64,000 bases of DNA from Burkholderiales bacterium (lineage in GTDB: Bacteria > Pseudomonadota > Gammaproteobacteria > Burkholderiales > Nitrosomonadaceae), in NCBI GenBank assembly GCA_015075225.1, contig JABTUQ010000001.1:372001-436000 (forward strand), given 5' to 3'. The notes below the pieces were generated by a model. That model made no database searches. It worked only from the letters and a program-made list of their open reading frames with translations, and was not told the DNA's origin. A program made the position numbers and the translations under genes. Of the stretch, positions 48,978-57,878 are shown piece after piece. Each line of letters opens with the position of its first letter. Position 1 is the stretch's first letter.

Positions 48978-50099
48978 TCAGGAAAGAGCAGCAGAATGGC
49001 CAGGGGCTTGCGCCGATGCCGGATCAGGTTTGATGTCCTGCTGATTCCGGCGTTTTTCCACCGCTTCGGCGAGATCGAACAACACCTGCCGGGTGGTATC
49101 GAAATCAATGCAACCGTCGGTGATGCTTTGCCCGTAAACCAGTTCTTTCAACCGCTTGCCTTCCATATTCTGTCTGCCGGCCACCAGATGGCTTTCGATC
49201 ATGAGACCACAGATCGAACGATTCCCGCCTGAGATCTGCCGGGCCACATCCGCCGCCACTTCCGGCTGACGCCGGTAGTCCTTATGGCTATTGGCATGGC
49301 TGCAATCGATCATCAGATAAGGAGGCAACTTGGCCTTGCGCAAGGCTTCAACCGCCGAGGCAACACTTTCTGCATCGTAATTGGGCGATCTTCCACCGCG
49401 CAGGATGATATGGCAGTCCTCATTGCCCCGGGTGGAGAAAATGGCAGTGTGGCCTTCCTTGGTGACCGACAGGAAGTTGTGCGGGCGCGAGGCTGCGCCA
49501 ATGGCATCAATCGCAATATTCAGATTGCCGTATGTGCCATTCTTGAACCCCACCGGACAGGAAACACCAGAGGCCAGTTCACGATGTCCCTGGCTTTCCG
49601 TGGTACGCGCACCAATGGCCGCCCAGCTGATGAGATCAGCCACATATTGCGGACTGATGAGATCGAGAAATTCTGTGGCCGCCGGAATGCCCTGATTGCC
49701 CAGTTGCAGCAGCAAGTTGCGTGCAAGCCGCAAGCCCTTGTTGATCTGGAAACTGTCATCCAGATCAGGATCATTGATTAGCCCTTTCCAGCCGACCGTT
49801 GTGCGTGGTTTTTCGAAATAGACCCGCATGACGATATGCAACTGATCCTTGAGTTCCTGGCGCAGAAGATTGAGATGGGAAGCGTATTCCAGCGCAGCAT
49901 CCACGTCATGAATCGAGCACGGCCCGCACACTACCAGCAACCGGTCATCCTCTCCCCGCAAGATATGGTGACATTGCTGTCTGGCAGAAAGCACTGTTTC
50001 AGCAGCTTTGTCACTCAGGGGAAGTTCGCGATGCAGTTCAACCGGAGGAGTGAGTTCATGTACGCCGATGATGCGCAGATCGTCGGTTTGATGTTTCAC
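48978..50099 (-). CDS. 3-deoxy-7-phosphoheptulonate (DAHP) synthase, class I
   Basis: Catalyses the first step of the shikimate pathway from phosphoenolpyruvate and erythrose-4-phosphate. The 373-residue protein has the metal and PEP site motifs VVCGPCSIHD (metal cysteine), MRVYFEKPRTTVGWKGLINDP, ATEFLDLISPQY, GARTTESQGHRELASG and the C-terminal metal ligands region, all as in AroF/AroG/AroH. Feedback specificity cannot be told with confidence. GTG start, preceded by AAGGA nine bases upstream. Followed closely by the thioesterase gene. Confidence 0.93.
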   Translation of the reverse strand: MKHQTDDLRIIGVHELTPPVELHRELPLSDKAAETVLSARQQCHHILRGEDDRLLVVCGPCSIHDVDAALEYASHLNLLRQELKDQLHIVMRVYFEKPRTTVGWKGLINDPDLDDSFQINKGLRLARNLLLQLGNQGIPAATEFLDLISPQYVADLISWAAIGARTTESQGHRELASGVSCPVGFKNGTYGNLNIAIDAIGAASRPHNFLSVTKEGHTAIFSTRGNEDCHIILRGGRSPNYDAESVASAVEALRKAKLPPYLMIDCSHANSHKDYRRQPEVAADVARQISGGNRSICGLMIESHLVAGRQNMEGKRLKELVYGQSITDGCIDFDTTRQVLFDLAEAVEKRRNQQDIKPDPASAQAPGHSAALS

Positions 50100-50232
50100 A
50101 GATGATTCCTTGATGATTATTCCTGTTTAATCGTGATTGCCAGACCGGGAATTCGATTAACCCGAGCCTGGCGTTATCTAGTGTGATTCATTTGAGTGGC
50201 GGCATTTTACTGCGATGCCCCGGTAATCGCCA

Positions 50233-51885
50233 TCATTCTTGCAACGAGGCAAGATGACTGGCCACGTCCTCTTTGCTGAAACCAAGAGCACTGGCAATAC
50301 GGTCAGCATGGCTGATACGGGAGACCCCTGGAATCAGGCGGTGAGTTGGTTTCTCGGAAGCGAACTCGACCTGCAGATAGTTTCCGATGCTTTCCTTCTG
50401 CAAACGTTCACATAATTCATGATTATGCGTCACCAGAATTGTAGTGGCACCAAGCTGATAAAACCCTTTCAACACATATTCCGACAAGGTCATTTTTTCT
50501 TCAAATGTCGTGCCTTCTGCCAGTTCATCCAGCACCACCAGCGAACGAGGCGTGGAATTGAAGAAAATTTCACGGGTTTGTTTCAATTCATGCGCAAAAC
50601 GGCCCATGCCCTCATCCAGTTGTCCCGGATCGGGAATCTGGTAAAAAATATGTTCGGCAGGCACTACGCGCGCTTGTGCTGCAGGCACATACGCTCCGGC
50701 CTGGGCCAGCAGCTGGATCTGGACGATCGTTTTGCAATAGGCCGTTTTTCCACCACTGTTCGGCCCCGTCACAATCAGCAGATGCTTGTTGTTTTCCAGC
50801 CCAATATCATTGGGTATGTAATCGGGGCGTGCTCTTGCCAACAAAGGATTCCTGGCTTTTGAGGCAACGAGAATATGCCGGTTATCGGAAATAATTTCCG
50901 GCAAAACAGAATCGCCGGGAATCGAGCGCGCGTGACGGTGCAACGCCAGTAGTTCATCCAGCATCCCCAGCGCTTCAATCGCCTGTGCCAGTTCCGGACT
51001 TTTCCGGAACAATCGCTGCAACGGATAGATCACCGAATCACGATCGGAAGCACTGATGGCCTGCAAGATAATGGGGATAATCGGAATAATCAGAATCATG
51101 AGGCCATAGCCAACATAACTGGCCCCCAGCTCCTCCAGTGTATTCTGGAAAAAAAGCAGAAACCCAGCCATGAACGCCACAAAGAAACTGATAAAAGGCC
51201 ATTTGAACATGGAGGGACGAAAACGCAGCATCGGCAATTTCGGCTTTTCCTCCTTTGTCAGGAATTTACCATCTGAGATATAGATCGGGCCGTGCATCAG
51301 GGCATAGATACGGGTATTGGCAAAGTCGCGCAAGGTCTGCACCAGTGTGCGCAGATATTCGCTTTGGGGTGTGGGTAGCGCCTCGGCCTGTTCCACCAGA
51401 TCAACCACAAAACCGGTGCCATCGATAAACTGGCGGTAACCATATCCGCCAAATTCCAGCTTGTCCTTGCCCGCCTGATCCCTGGGATCATCTGTCGTCA
51501 GGCCACCGGCAAATTCACCGTACAGCAGGTGATAAAGCGAATCTTCATCCTTTGCCATACGCTTGATGCATTTATCAAGTGCATTCAGCAAGCCCGGATT
51601 GGCTTCCAGTTCACGCAATGCTTCCTGCTTGCTTTGCAGCAATGCTACATCTGCCACGGGATGGGCAAGTGACCGGTAAAGGACAGATTGCCCCATCTGG
51701 GTTTGTGCCTGATTGATTTCGTCGAACAGTGCATCGACTTCCACAGCGGAGAAAGTCCGGGCATCCAGCACGCCGTAGCTTTCAGCTGTCGGTTTAGTAT
51801 CGCGTATTTGTGCCGGTCTTTTGCCGGATGACAAAATGTAACTCCCGCGCCAGATGGCAGGAGCGGCTTGTGTTGTATCATTCAT
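50233..51885 (-). CDS. MutS-like ATPase with two membrane helices
   Basis: About 550 residues. The C-terminal half is a MutS domain V ABC-type ATPase: Walker A TGPNSGGKT (373-381), Walker B LVVLDELAEGT (449-459) and the histidine-bearing TILVTHNHEL. The middle contains two hydrophobic helices (WPFISFFVAFMAGFLLFF at about 229-246 and YVGYGLMILIIPIIPIILQAI at about 257-277), and the mismatch-recognition domain I of canonical MutS is absent. It is therefore a membrane-bound MutS paralogue, not the mismatch-repair MutS. Role unknown. ATG 51885 opens MNDTTQAAP; an upstream in-frame start is less likely. Confidence 0.8.
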   Translation of the reverse strand: MNDTTQAAPAIWRGSYILSSGKRPAQIRDTKPTAESYGVLDARTFSAVEVDALFDEINQAQTQMGQSVLYRSLAHPVADVALLQSKQEALRELEANPGLLNALDKCIKRMAKDEDSLYHLLYGEFAGGLTTDDPRDQAGKDKLEFGGYGYRQFIDGTGFVVDLVEQAEALPTPQSEYLRTLVQTLRDFANTRIYALMHGPIYISDGKFLTKEEKPKLPMLRFRPSMFKWPFISFFVAFMAGFLLFFQNTLEELGASYVGYGLMILIIPIIPIILQAISASDRDSVIYPLQRLFRKSPELAQAIEALGMLDELLALHRHARSIPGDSVLPEIISDNRHILVASKARNPLLARARPDYIPNDIGLENNKHLLIVTGPNSGGKTAYCKTIVQIQLLAQAGAYVPAAQARVVPAEHIFYQIPDPGQLDEGMGRFAHELKQTREIFFNSTPRSLVVLDELAEGTTFEEKMTLSEYVLKGFYQLGATTILVTHNHELCERLQKESIGNYLQVEFASEKPTHRLIPGVSRISHADRIASALGFSKEDVASHLASLQE

Positions 51886-52036
51886 AACGTGAGTTGTCAG
51901 TTGTGGAGTCAAATTCAATCTGTTCAACTGTAGCCGATTTTGCCACTTTATGCAGGATTGATGACAGCAGAAACCATTCCCGGGCTTTATTTATCTAATG
52001 AAGGTCACTGATTTTTCAAATTGAGACCGAACGACG

Positions 52037-52603
52037 ATGCGCAAATTCTTTAGAAAATATCTGCCTTCCCACGAAAACATCCGGCAAAACCGTTTTGTGA
52101 GTTTCTTCGGTACGCTGCTGTATCATCACAATCTTTGGCACTTGCACCGCCGTTCGGTAGCCGGGGGCGTGGCAGCAGGTCTGTTCGCCGGCCTGATTCC
52201 GGGCAGCAACCCGGTGCAGTTCTTTTTTGCCACGCTGTTTTCCGTGATTTTCAAGGTCAATCTGCCCATTGCTGTATTCGTGACACTGTATTCCAACCCG
52301 TTTACCATCGTGCCGCTTTATATTACCGCCTATACACTGGGCAGCTGGGTAACCGGCAGTAAAATCAGCCATCCGGATGATCTCCCCTCAATTGAACCTG
52401 GTTTGCTGGATAAACATTTGTCCGAATGGATTCCCGTGCTGACCGATTATCTGGTCACCTTTGGCAAACCATTGATCACCGGGTTGTTTTTACTGGCCAC
52501 GTTGTTGTCCGTCACCGGCTATTTCACCATACGCATCCTCTGGCGCTATTACGTTATCCATGCCTGGCAAAAACGGGCCAGGCGCAATCACTCCAATCCA
52601 TAA
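52037..52603 (+). CDS. DUF2062 membrane protein
   Basis: The 188-residue protein matches DUF2062 as I know it: NLWHLHRRSVAGGVAAGLFAGLIPGSNPVQFFFATLFSVIFKVNLPIAVFVTLYSNPFTIVPLYITAYTLG spans the conserved helical hairpin pair, followed by an amphipathic segment and a C-terminal helix with a basic tail (AWQKRARRNH). Inner membrane, function unknown. It is transcribed divergently from the MutS-like gene and lies 18 bp before the exporter operon, so may be its first gene. Confidence 0.85.
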   Translation: MRKFFRKYLPSHENIRQNRFVSFFGTLLYHHNLWHLHRRSVAGGVAAGLFAGLIPGSNPVQFFFATLFSVIFKVNLPIAVFVTLYSNPFTIVPLYITAYTLGSWVTGSKISHPDDLPSIEPGLLDKHLSEWIPVLTDYLVTFGKPLITGLFLLATLLSVTGYFTIRILWRYYVIHAWQKRARRNHSNP

Positions 52604-52621
52604 TTTCCTGTTTTTTTAATC

Positions 52622-53776
52622 ATGCCCAGTTCAAAACGATTGTTTCGCCTGACAGGTATTGCCCTGGTGATCGCTGCAGCAGGGCTCACCATCTGGTACT
52701 TGACCCGGAGCACACCACGCGCAGTGGAATTGACAACTGTCAGCCACGGTATCGTGGAAGCCACGGTGGTCAATACACGCGCTGGCACAGTCAAGGCTTG
52801 CCGACGCGCCAAATTGTCACCAGCCGCAGGTGGCCAGGTCATCACCCTGAAGATCAGGGAAGGCGATCGCGTCAAGGAAGGACAAATGCTGCTTGAATTG
52901 TGGAATACTGATTTACAGGCGCAATTCGACCTGGCAAACCAGCAATTGGCCACGGCTGAAGGCAAGCAGCGGGAAGCCTGTATTCTGGCCGGGAATGCGC
53001 AACGTGAATCCACCCGCACCCAGCAACTGGTCAAGCAAGGATTTGTCAGCTCTCAACGTGCCGATGATGCTGATGCCACGGCAAAAGCCCGGCATGCGGC
53101 CTGCACTGCTGCGGCTGCCGATGTCAAACGTGCTCGTGCGCAGATTGCGGTCAGCCAGGCCAATCTCGAACGCACCCGGCTTGTCGCGCCTTTTTCCGGT
53201 GTCATCGCACAAATCACAGGAGAGCTGGGAGAATATGTCACCCCTTCCCCACCGGGCATTCCCACTCCCCCGGCTGTCGATCTGATTGATGATTCCTGTC
53301 TTTACGTCAGTGCCCCCATGGATGAAGTGGATGCGCCCAGAATACGGCCGGGCCAGGAAGCGCGCATTACACTGGATGCCCTGCCCGGCCAGGTTTTTTC
53401 CGGGAAAATACGCCGCATTGCCCCCTATGTGACTGAAATCGAAAAACAGGCACGCACGGTGGATGTGGAGGCGGAATTTGCCAATCCCGATCAGGCGGCC
53501 TTGCTGGTGGGCTACAGCGCCGATATCGAAGCCATCATCGACCGCCGGGAAAATGTACTGCGCGTTCCCACCCAGGTTATCCGCCAGGATAACAAGGTAT
53601 GGATGCTGACCCAGGGCGACAGGATCGGGGAACGGATATTGAAAACCGGGCTGGCCAACTGGGCCTTCACCGAAGTGCTGGAAGGGTTATCGGAAGGGGA
53701 TCAGGTGTTGCTCTCCAGCGAAGGCGGAGAAGTGACAGAAGGCATGCAAGTCACACCCAAATTGTCCCAGCCATGA
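52622..53776 (+). CDS. Periplasmic adaptor (MacA/HlyD-type) of ABC exporter
   Basis: Membrane-fusion protein of 384 residues: an N-terminal anchor (LFRLTGIALVIAAAGLTIWYL), a lipoyl half-motif (LSPAAGGQVITLKIREGDRVKEGQMLLEL), a helical hairpin (LANQQLATAEGKQREAC ... KARHAACTAAAADVKRARAQIA) and the second lipoyl half (LVAPFSGVIAQITGELGEYV), then beta-barrel and membrane-proximal domains. This is the MacA layout, linking an inner-membrane ABC transporter to an outer membrane channel. Its stop overlaps the start of the ATPase gene (ATGA). No TolC-like gene is in the window. Confidence 0.9.
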   Translation: MPSSKRLFRLTGIALVIAAAGLTIWYLTRSTPRAVELTTVSHGIVEATVVNTRAGTVKACRRAKLSPAAGGQVITLKIREGDRVKEGQMLLELWNTDLQAQFDLANQQLATAEGKQREACILAGNAQRESTRTQQLVKQGFVSSQRADDADATAKARHAACTAAAADVKRARAQIAVSQANLERTRLVAPFSGVIAQITGELGEYVTPSPPGIPTPPAVDLIDDSCLYVSAPMDEVDAPRIRPGQEARITLDALPGQVFSGKIRRIAPYVTEIEKQARTVDVEAEFANPDQAALLVGYSADIEAIIDRRENVLRVPTQVIRQDNKVWMLTQGDRIGERILKTGLANWAFTEVLEGLSEGDQVLLSSEGGEVTEGMQVTPKLSQP

Positions 53777-54444
53777 TTCAGCTCTCGGATATTTCACGTA
53801 TTTTTCACATGGGTGATCAGGCTGTGCGTGCGCTTGATCATATCGATTTGACCATCGATTCCGGTGAATACGTATCCATCATGGGGCCATCCGGTTCAGG
53901 AAAATCCACCCTGCTCAACGTCATTGGCCTGCTTGACCGGCCGGACAGCGGGCAATACCTGCTGGATGGCCGAGATGTAACAGCACTGACTGAAACCGAA
54001 CAGGCACAGGTGCGCCGGGAAAAAATCGGTTTCGTTTTCCAGTCATTTCACCTGATCCCCCGGCTGACGGCTGCAGAAAATATCGAACTTCCCCTGATAT
54101 TGACCGGCTTTCCCCCGGCAGAACGCAAGGCACGCATCGCCGAAACCCTGCAGGCATTCAATCTGACCGACCGCGCGCAACACCGGCCAGCCGAATTGTC
54201 TGGGGGACAGCGCCAACGTGTCGCCATTGCCCGTGCCACTATTTTGCACCCCACTGCCTTGCTGGCGGATGAGCCCACTGGCAATCTGGATCACCGCATT
54301 GGCTCGGAAGTGGTGGCACTGCTGGAAACCTTGAATCAGGCTGGCACTACGCTCATCGTGGTGACGCATGACCGGGAACTGGGATCGCGCGCCCGGCGCC
54401 ATATTGCCATGCGCGATGGTCGGATCGAAGCTGACGAACGATGA
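53773..54444 (+). CDS. ABC transporter ATP-binding protein (MacB/LolD type)
   Basis: The 223-residue ATPase has Walker A GPSGSGKST (38-46), Q-loop VFQSFHLIPRLTAAEN, signature LSGGQRQRVAIAR, Walker B LLADEPTGNLD and the switch histidine in VVTHDREL. The sequence is typical of the MacB/LolD/FtsE group that works with FtsX-like permeases. The start is ATG 53773 overlapping the adaptor stop; a longer in-frame extension upstream lies in the adaptor gene. It overlaps the next gene by four bases. Confidence 0.93.
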   Translation: MIQLSDISRIFHMGDQAVRALDHIDLTIDSGEYVSIMGPSGSGKSTLLNVIGLLDRPDSGQYLLDGRDVTALTETEQAQVRREKIGFVFQSFHLIPRLTAAENIELPLILTGFPPAERKARIAETLQAFNLTDRAQHRPAELSGGQRQRVAIARATILHPTALLADEPTGNLDHRIGSEVVALLETLNQAGTTLIVVTHDRELGSRARRHIAMRDGRIEADER

Positions 54445-55643
54445 GACTGCAGGATCTGCTGCTTTTTTCCCTAAAAACCCTCACCAGTCACCCTGTCCGC
54501 TCGCTTCTGATCATGCTGGCTATGGCGCTGGGCGTCGCTGCAGTCATCATCCTGACTGCGCTGGGTGATGGCGCACGCCAGTATGTCGTCAACGCATTTT
54601 CCTCGATCGGCACCAATCTCATCATCGTTCTGCCTGGCCGGGCGGAAACTGCCGGCAGCTTTCCCGGTGCCGTCATGGGCCAGACACCACGGGATCTGAC
54701 GCTGGAAGATGCGCACTGGGTGGGAAGATTGCCGCAAATCAGGCGCTATGCCCCGCTGAATGTGGGTGTAGCCGAATTATCTGCAGCAGGAAAATTGCGC
54801 GAAGTCACCCTGATGGGCACCACAGCTGAAATTTTTCCGATCCGGCACATGCAACTTGCCCAGGGAAAATTTCTGGCCCACACCGGGGAAAACAGCGCAC
54901 AGATCGTGCTGGGCGCCAGAATTGCCCAGGAATTCTTTCCGGATGGAAACGCGGTTGGACAACGCATGCGGCTAAGTGACCGGCGTTTCCTGGTCACCGG
55001 CGTCATGGCCATGCAAGGGGAATCCATGGGATTCAATTCGGATGAACTGGTCATTATCCCGATCCAGCACGCCCAAACACTGCTCAACACTACATCCCTG
55101 TTCCGCTTGCTGGTTGAAACGCGCCACCATGATGAAATCGAGAGCACCAGGGAAGCTATCCGGCAAACACTGATCCGGCGACATGACGGCGAAGATGATG
55201 TCACCGTAATTGCGCACGATGCCGTGCTGGCCACATTCGACCGCATTTTGCGCGCACTGACACTGGGCGTGGCCGGCATCACCGTAATCAGCCTTGCTGT
55301 TGCCGGCATTCTGGTCATGAATGTCATGCTGGTATCCGTCAGCCAGCGCACGGCAGAAATCGGCTTGCTCAAGGCGATTGGTACACCGGCAGTCATCATT
55401 CGCCATATTTTTCTTGCCGAAGCCATCTGGCTATCACTCACCGGAGCCTTGGCTGGCTTCATACTGGGTCAGGCCGGTAGTTGGATATTGCGACTGGTGT
55501 ATCCCGTATTACCAGCCTGGACGCCACTGTGGGCCAATTTTGCCGGCATTGCCGTTGCCGTGCTGACCGGTGTGCTGGCCGGGTTATTACCGGCAATCCG
55601 TGCTGCCCGGCTTGATCCGGTCAAAGCACTAGGCAAACGGTAA
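54441..55643 (+). CDS. ABC transporter permease 1 (MacB/FtsX type)
   Basis: A 400-residue permease without an ATPase domain. It has one N-terminal helix (RSLLIMLAMALGVAAVIILTALG), a large periplasmic MacB_PCD-like domain (GTNLIIVLPGRAET ... FPIRHMQLAQGKFLAHT) and three C-terminal helices (LGVAGITVISLAVAGILVMNVML, with AEIGLLKAIG, then the last two), ending ARLDPVKALGKR. Translationally coupled to the ATPase (ATGA). Likely moves a substrate from periplasm or membrane outward as in MacAB, rather than importing. Confidence 0.9.
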   Translation: MRLQDLLLFSLKTLTSHPVRSLLIMLAMALGVAAVIILTALGDGARQYVVNAFSSIGTNLIIVLPGRAETAGSFPGAVMGQTPRDLTLEDAHWVGRLPQIRRYAPLNVGVAELSAAGKLREVTLMGTTAEIFPIRHMQLAQGKFLAHTGENSAQIVLGARIAQEFFPDGNAVGQRMRLSDRRFLVTGVMAMQGESMGFNSDELVIIPIQHAQTLLNTTSLFRLLVETRHHDEIESTREAIRQTLIRRHDGEDDVTVIAHDAVLATFDRILRALTLGVAGITVISLAVAGILVMNVMLVSVSQRTAEIGLLKAIGTPAVIIRHIFLAEAIWLSLTGALAGFILGQAGSWILRLVYPVLPAWTPLWANFAGIAVAVLTGVLAGLLPAIRAARLDPVKALGKR

Positions 55644-55651
55644 AAAACGCG

Positions 55652-56851
55652 ATGAACTTTGCCGAATCCCTGAAATTTGCACTGCGGGCGCTTACTGATC
55701 ACCCGATGCGCACCCTGCTATCCGCATCCGGCATTGCCATCGGGATTGCCGCTGTGATTTTGCTGACTTCGATCGGCGCAGGTATCCAGCATTTCGTTTT
55801 ATCCGAGTTCACCCAGTTTGGCACCAACATTCTCAACATTACCCCCGGCAAGATTCGGACACGCGGCACTTCGACCGGATCAATCGGCAGCGTACGTCTG
55901 CTGACGATCGATGATTCGCTGGCGCTGAAAGCCTCGCGCTACGCCACCTATACCAATGCCACCGTCACCGGCAATGCCGAAATACGGGGTGGTGGCCGCA
56001 GCCGGCGTGTCACCATATCCGGCCAGGAGTCTGATTTTGATCGCGCATTCAACATGCACACCGCTATTGGCCGATTCCTGCCGGCGGACGATCCGCGCAA
56101 TCCGCGTGCCTTCGCTGTGCTGGGCGCCAAGGCGCATAAAGAATTGTATGGCGATGCCAATCCGCTCGGTTCGGTGCTGCAGATAGGTGGATCGCGTTTC
56201 CGCATCATTGGCGTCATGGCGGCCAAGGGACAGGTACTGGGTTTCGATCTGGATGACACGGTGTACATCCCTACAGCCCGTGCGCTGGAAGTTTTCAACC
56301 GGGAAGGCGTAATGGAAATTCATGTGGTCTATCCACCCACCGCTCCGGTGGAGGAAGTGATCGACGAGATTCGGCGCATGATGGTCGAGCGGCACGGGCG
56401 CGAGGATTTCACCATTACCCCGCAACAACAGATGCTCAGCACACTGTCCACCGTCCTTAATGTGCTTACTTTTGCCGTCGCAGTGCTGGGAGGGATTTCA
56501 TTGCTGGTTGGCGCGGTGGGTATGATTACGCTGATGCATATCGCAGTCAATGAACGTATGGCCGAAATCGGCCTGCTCAATGCACTGGGAGCAACACCCG
56601 GACGCATCCGCATTCTGTTCCTGCTGGAATCGACCATACTCTCCACGCTGGGTGGAATAATCGGATTGGTAGTGGGGGCGGGTATTGCCGGGTTATCCGG
56701 CATGTTGATCAGCGAACTGCCTGTCAGCATTCCATGGCGCTATGTCATAGCAGCACTGATCTTGTCCGGATTGATCGGGTTGGCAGCAGGGGTTGTCCCC
56801 GCCATGCGCGCAGCCCGCCTCAACCCGGTGGATGCGCTGCGATCTGAATAG
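55652..56851 (+). CDS. ABC transporter permease 2 (MacB/FtsX type)
   Basis: A second FtsX-type permease of 399 residues, eight bases after permease 1. Helix one is RTLLSASGIAIGIAAVILLTSIG; the periplasmic domain begins FGTNILNITPGKIRTRG; C-terminal helices include VLGGISLLVGAVGMITLMHI, with AEIGLLNALGATPGRIRILF, and the end ARLNPVDALRSE. It is clearly paralogous to permease 1, which suggests a heterodimeric permease, unlike the MacB homodimer. The operon ends here; a MITE-like repeat follows after about 105 bp. Confidence 0.9.
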   Translation: MNFAESLKFALRALTDHPMRTLLSASGIAIGIAAVILLTSIGAGIQHFVLSEFTQFGTNILNITPGKIRTRGTSTGSIGSVRLLTIDDSLALKASRYATYTNATVTGNAEIRGGGRSRRVTISGQESDFDRAFNMHTAIGRFLPADDPRNPRAFAVLGAKAHKELYGDANPLGSVLQIGGSRFRIIGVMAAKGQVLGFDLDDTVYIPTARALEVFNREGVMEIHVVYPPTAPVEEVIDEIRRMMVERHGREDFTITPQQQMLSTLSTVLNVLTFAVAVLGGISLLVGAVGMITLMHIAVNERMAEIGLLNALGATPGRIRILFLLESTILSTLGGIIGLVVGAGIAGLSGMLISELPVSIPWRYVIAALILSGLIGLAAGVVPAMRAARLNPVDALRSE

Positions 56852-56958
56852 GAGCGTGATGCTTGACGATGGATACGGGAGTATCCACAGTGCAAAACAG
56901 AAAAACAAAAAGAGAATTTTCCCCTGTGACAGGAAGGATTTGGCTTGAGGTTCATTAG

Positions 56959-57096
56959 GGAGCCTCTGCAAAAACACCTGAGTTATCATTTCTGCGTTAA
57001 AAATCAGCTAAAAATGCTCATTTTTACGTATAAACTCCGTTTTTTGCCGATTTCTGCCTTGAACTGACTACCTCGCTGACGTTTTTCAGAGATTCC
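56959..57096 (-). repeat. MITE-like repeat, copy 2, with TTAG duplication
   Basis: A 138-bp element with ends GGAGCCTCTGCAAAAACACCTG and, reverse-complemented, GGAATCTCTGAAAAACGTCAG, flanked on both sides by TTAG (56955-56958 and 57097-57100). The interior matches the repeat near 36.0 kb in reverse orientation. Inverted ends, 4-bp duplication and lack of coding capacity fit a MITE, probably mobilised by an IS5-type transposase. Confidence 0.82.
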
Positions 57097-57170
57097 TTAG
57101 CGAACACCTGGCGCTATGCATGCGAAGATTGCTTAATCTCGCGTTAGCCAGTCAAAAAATTCCATGCCTT

Positions 57171-57878
57171 TTACCTACGAAGCTCGTGCCGGGCTGACTG
57201 AGCCACCTGTTTCAGTGTTTTAAGCGCGATCTGTGCATCCGCTCCAAGTCTTAATAACTCACCCAACCTGAGCGAGCGCTTCAGCAGGTGTGCCATCAAG
57301 AGAGCAGGCTTGACACGTCCATCCGGGTGCAAGACATCCATGAGGGCTGCTGGCGGGGAGAACTGTACCGGGTCTGAAATCACGCGAATCACTATAAACG
57401 GAATTTTTTTTTCAGCTGCAACTGCAGCAATTGCGCCGCTTTCCATATCAACCGCGCAGGCACCGCTTCGGGCTGCCAGTGCATATTTCTGATCTGCGGT
57501 AGCAACCAGTTCATCACTGGCAGCCACCGGGCGGCGAATGACATTGAGATGAGTCGGCAAGCTGTGTTCTATCCGTGTCCGCCATGCGCTGTCTGTTGCA
57601 TAGCTTTGCTTTGTCTGTACGGATTCCGGTAGAACCAGATCGCCTGGTTGCAAATTGTCATCCAGCGCCCCCGCTATTCCGAAGCTGATCAATCTTGTTA
57701 CCTTTTCCTCTGCATGCAATCCAGCCGCTGCACGACGTGCCGCAACCGGCCCCATGCCGCATAGCCTGATCACCAGATGATCGTCCACCTGCACGGCCTG
57801 ATCAAAAGGCAAGTGGCGTTGTGAAGTAATACAGGCGGCTTCCGATCGCATTGCAATTACAATCCCGGTGCGATTCAT
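57171..57878 (-). CDS. hpnG: Hopanoid-associated phosphorylase HpnG
   Basis: HpnG is a nucleoside-phosphorylase-like enzyme that releases adenine from adenosylhopane to give ribosylhopane phosphate, an early side-chain step of C35 hopanoids. The 235-residue protein has the family pattern GIVIAMRSEAACI, CGMGPVAARRAA, LISFGIAGALDDNLQPGDLVLP and DMESGAIAAVAAEKKIPFIVIRVISDP with the catalytic-type glutamate. The ATG overlaps the shc stop by four bases, which ties it to hopanoid synthesis rather than nucleotide salvage. Confidence 0.88.
   Translation of the reverse strand: MNRTGIVIAMRSEAACITSQRHLPFDQAVQVDDHLVIRLCGMGPVAARRAAAGLHAEEKVTRLISFGIAGALDDNLQPGDLVLPESVQTKQSYATDSAWRTRIEHSLPTHLNVIRRPVAASDELVATADQKYALAARSGACAVDMESGAIAAVAAEKKIPFIVIRVISDPVQFSPPAALMDVLHPDGRVKPALLMAHLLKRSLRLGELLRLGADAQIALKTLKQVAQSARHELRR

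Noticed and set aside
48330..49232. 300-codon plus-strand frame over the thioesterase and DAHP synthase genes
   Set aside because: Antisense to two well-supported genes; no motif or ribosome site.
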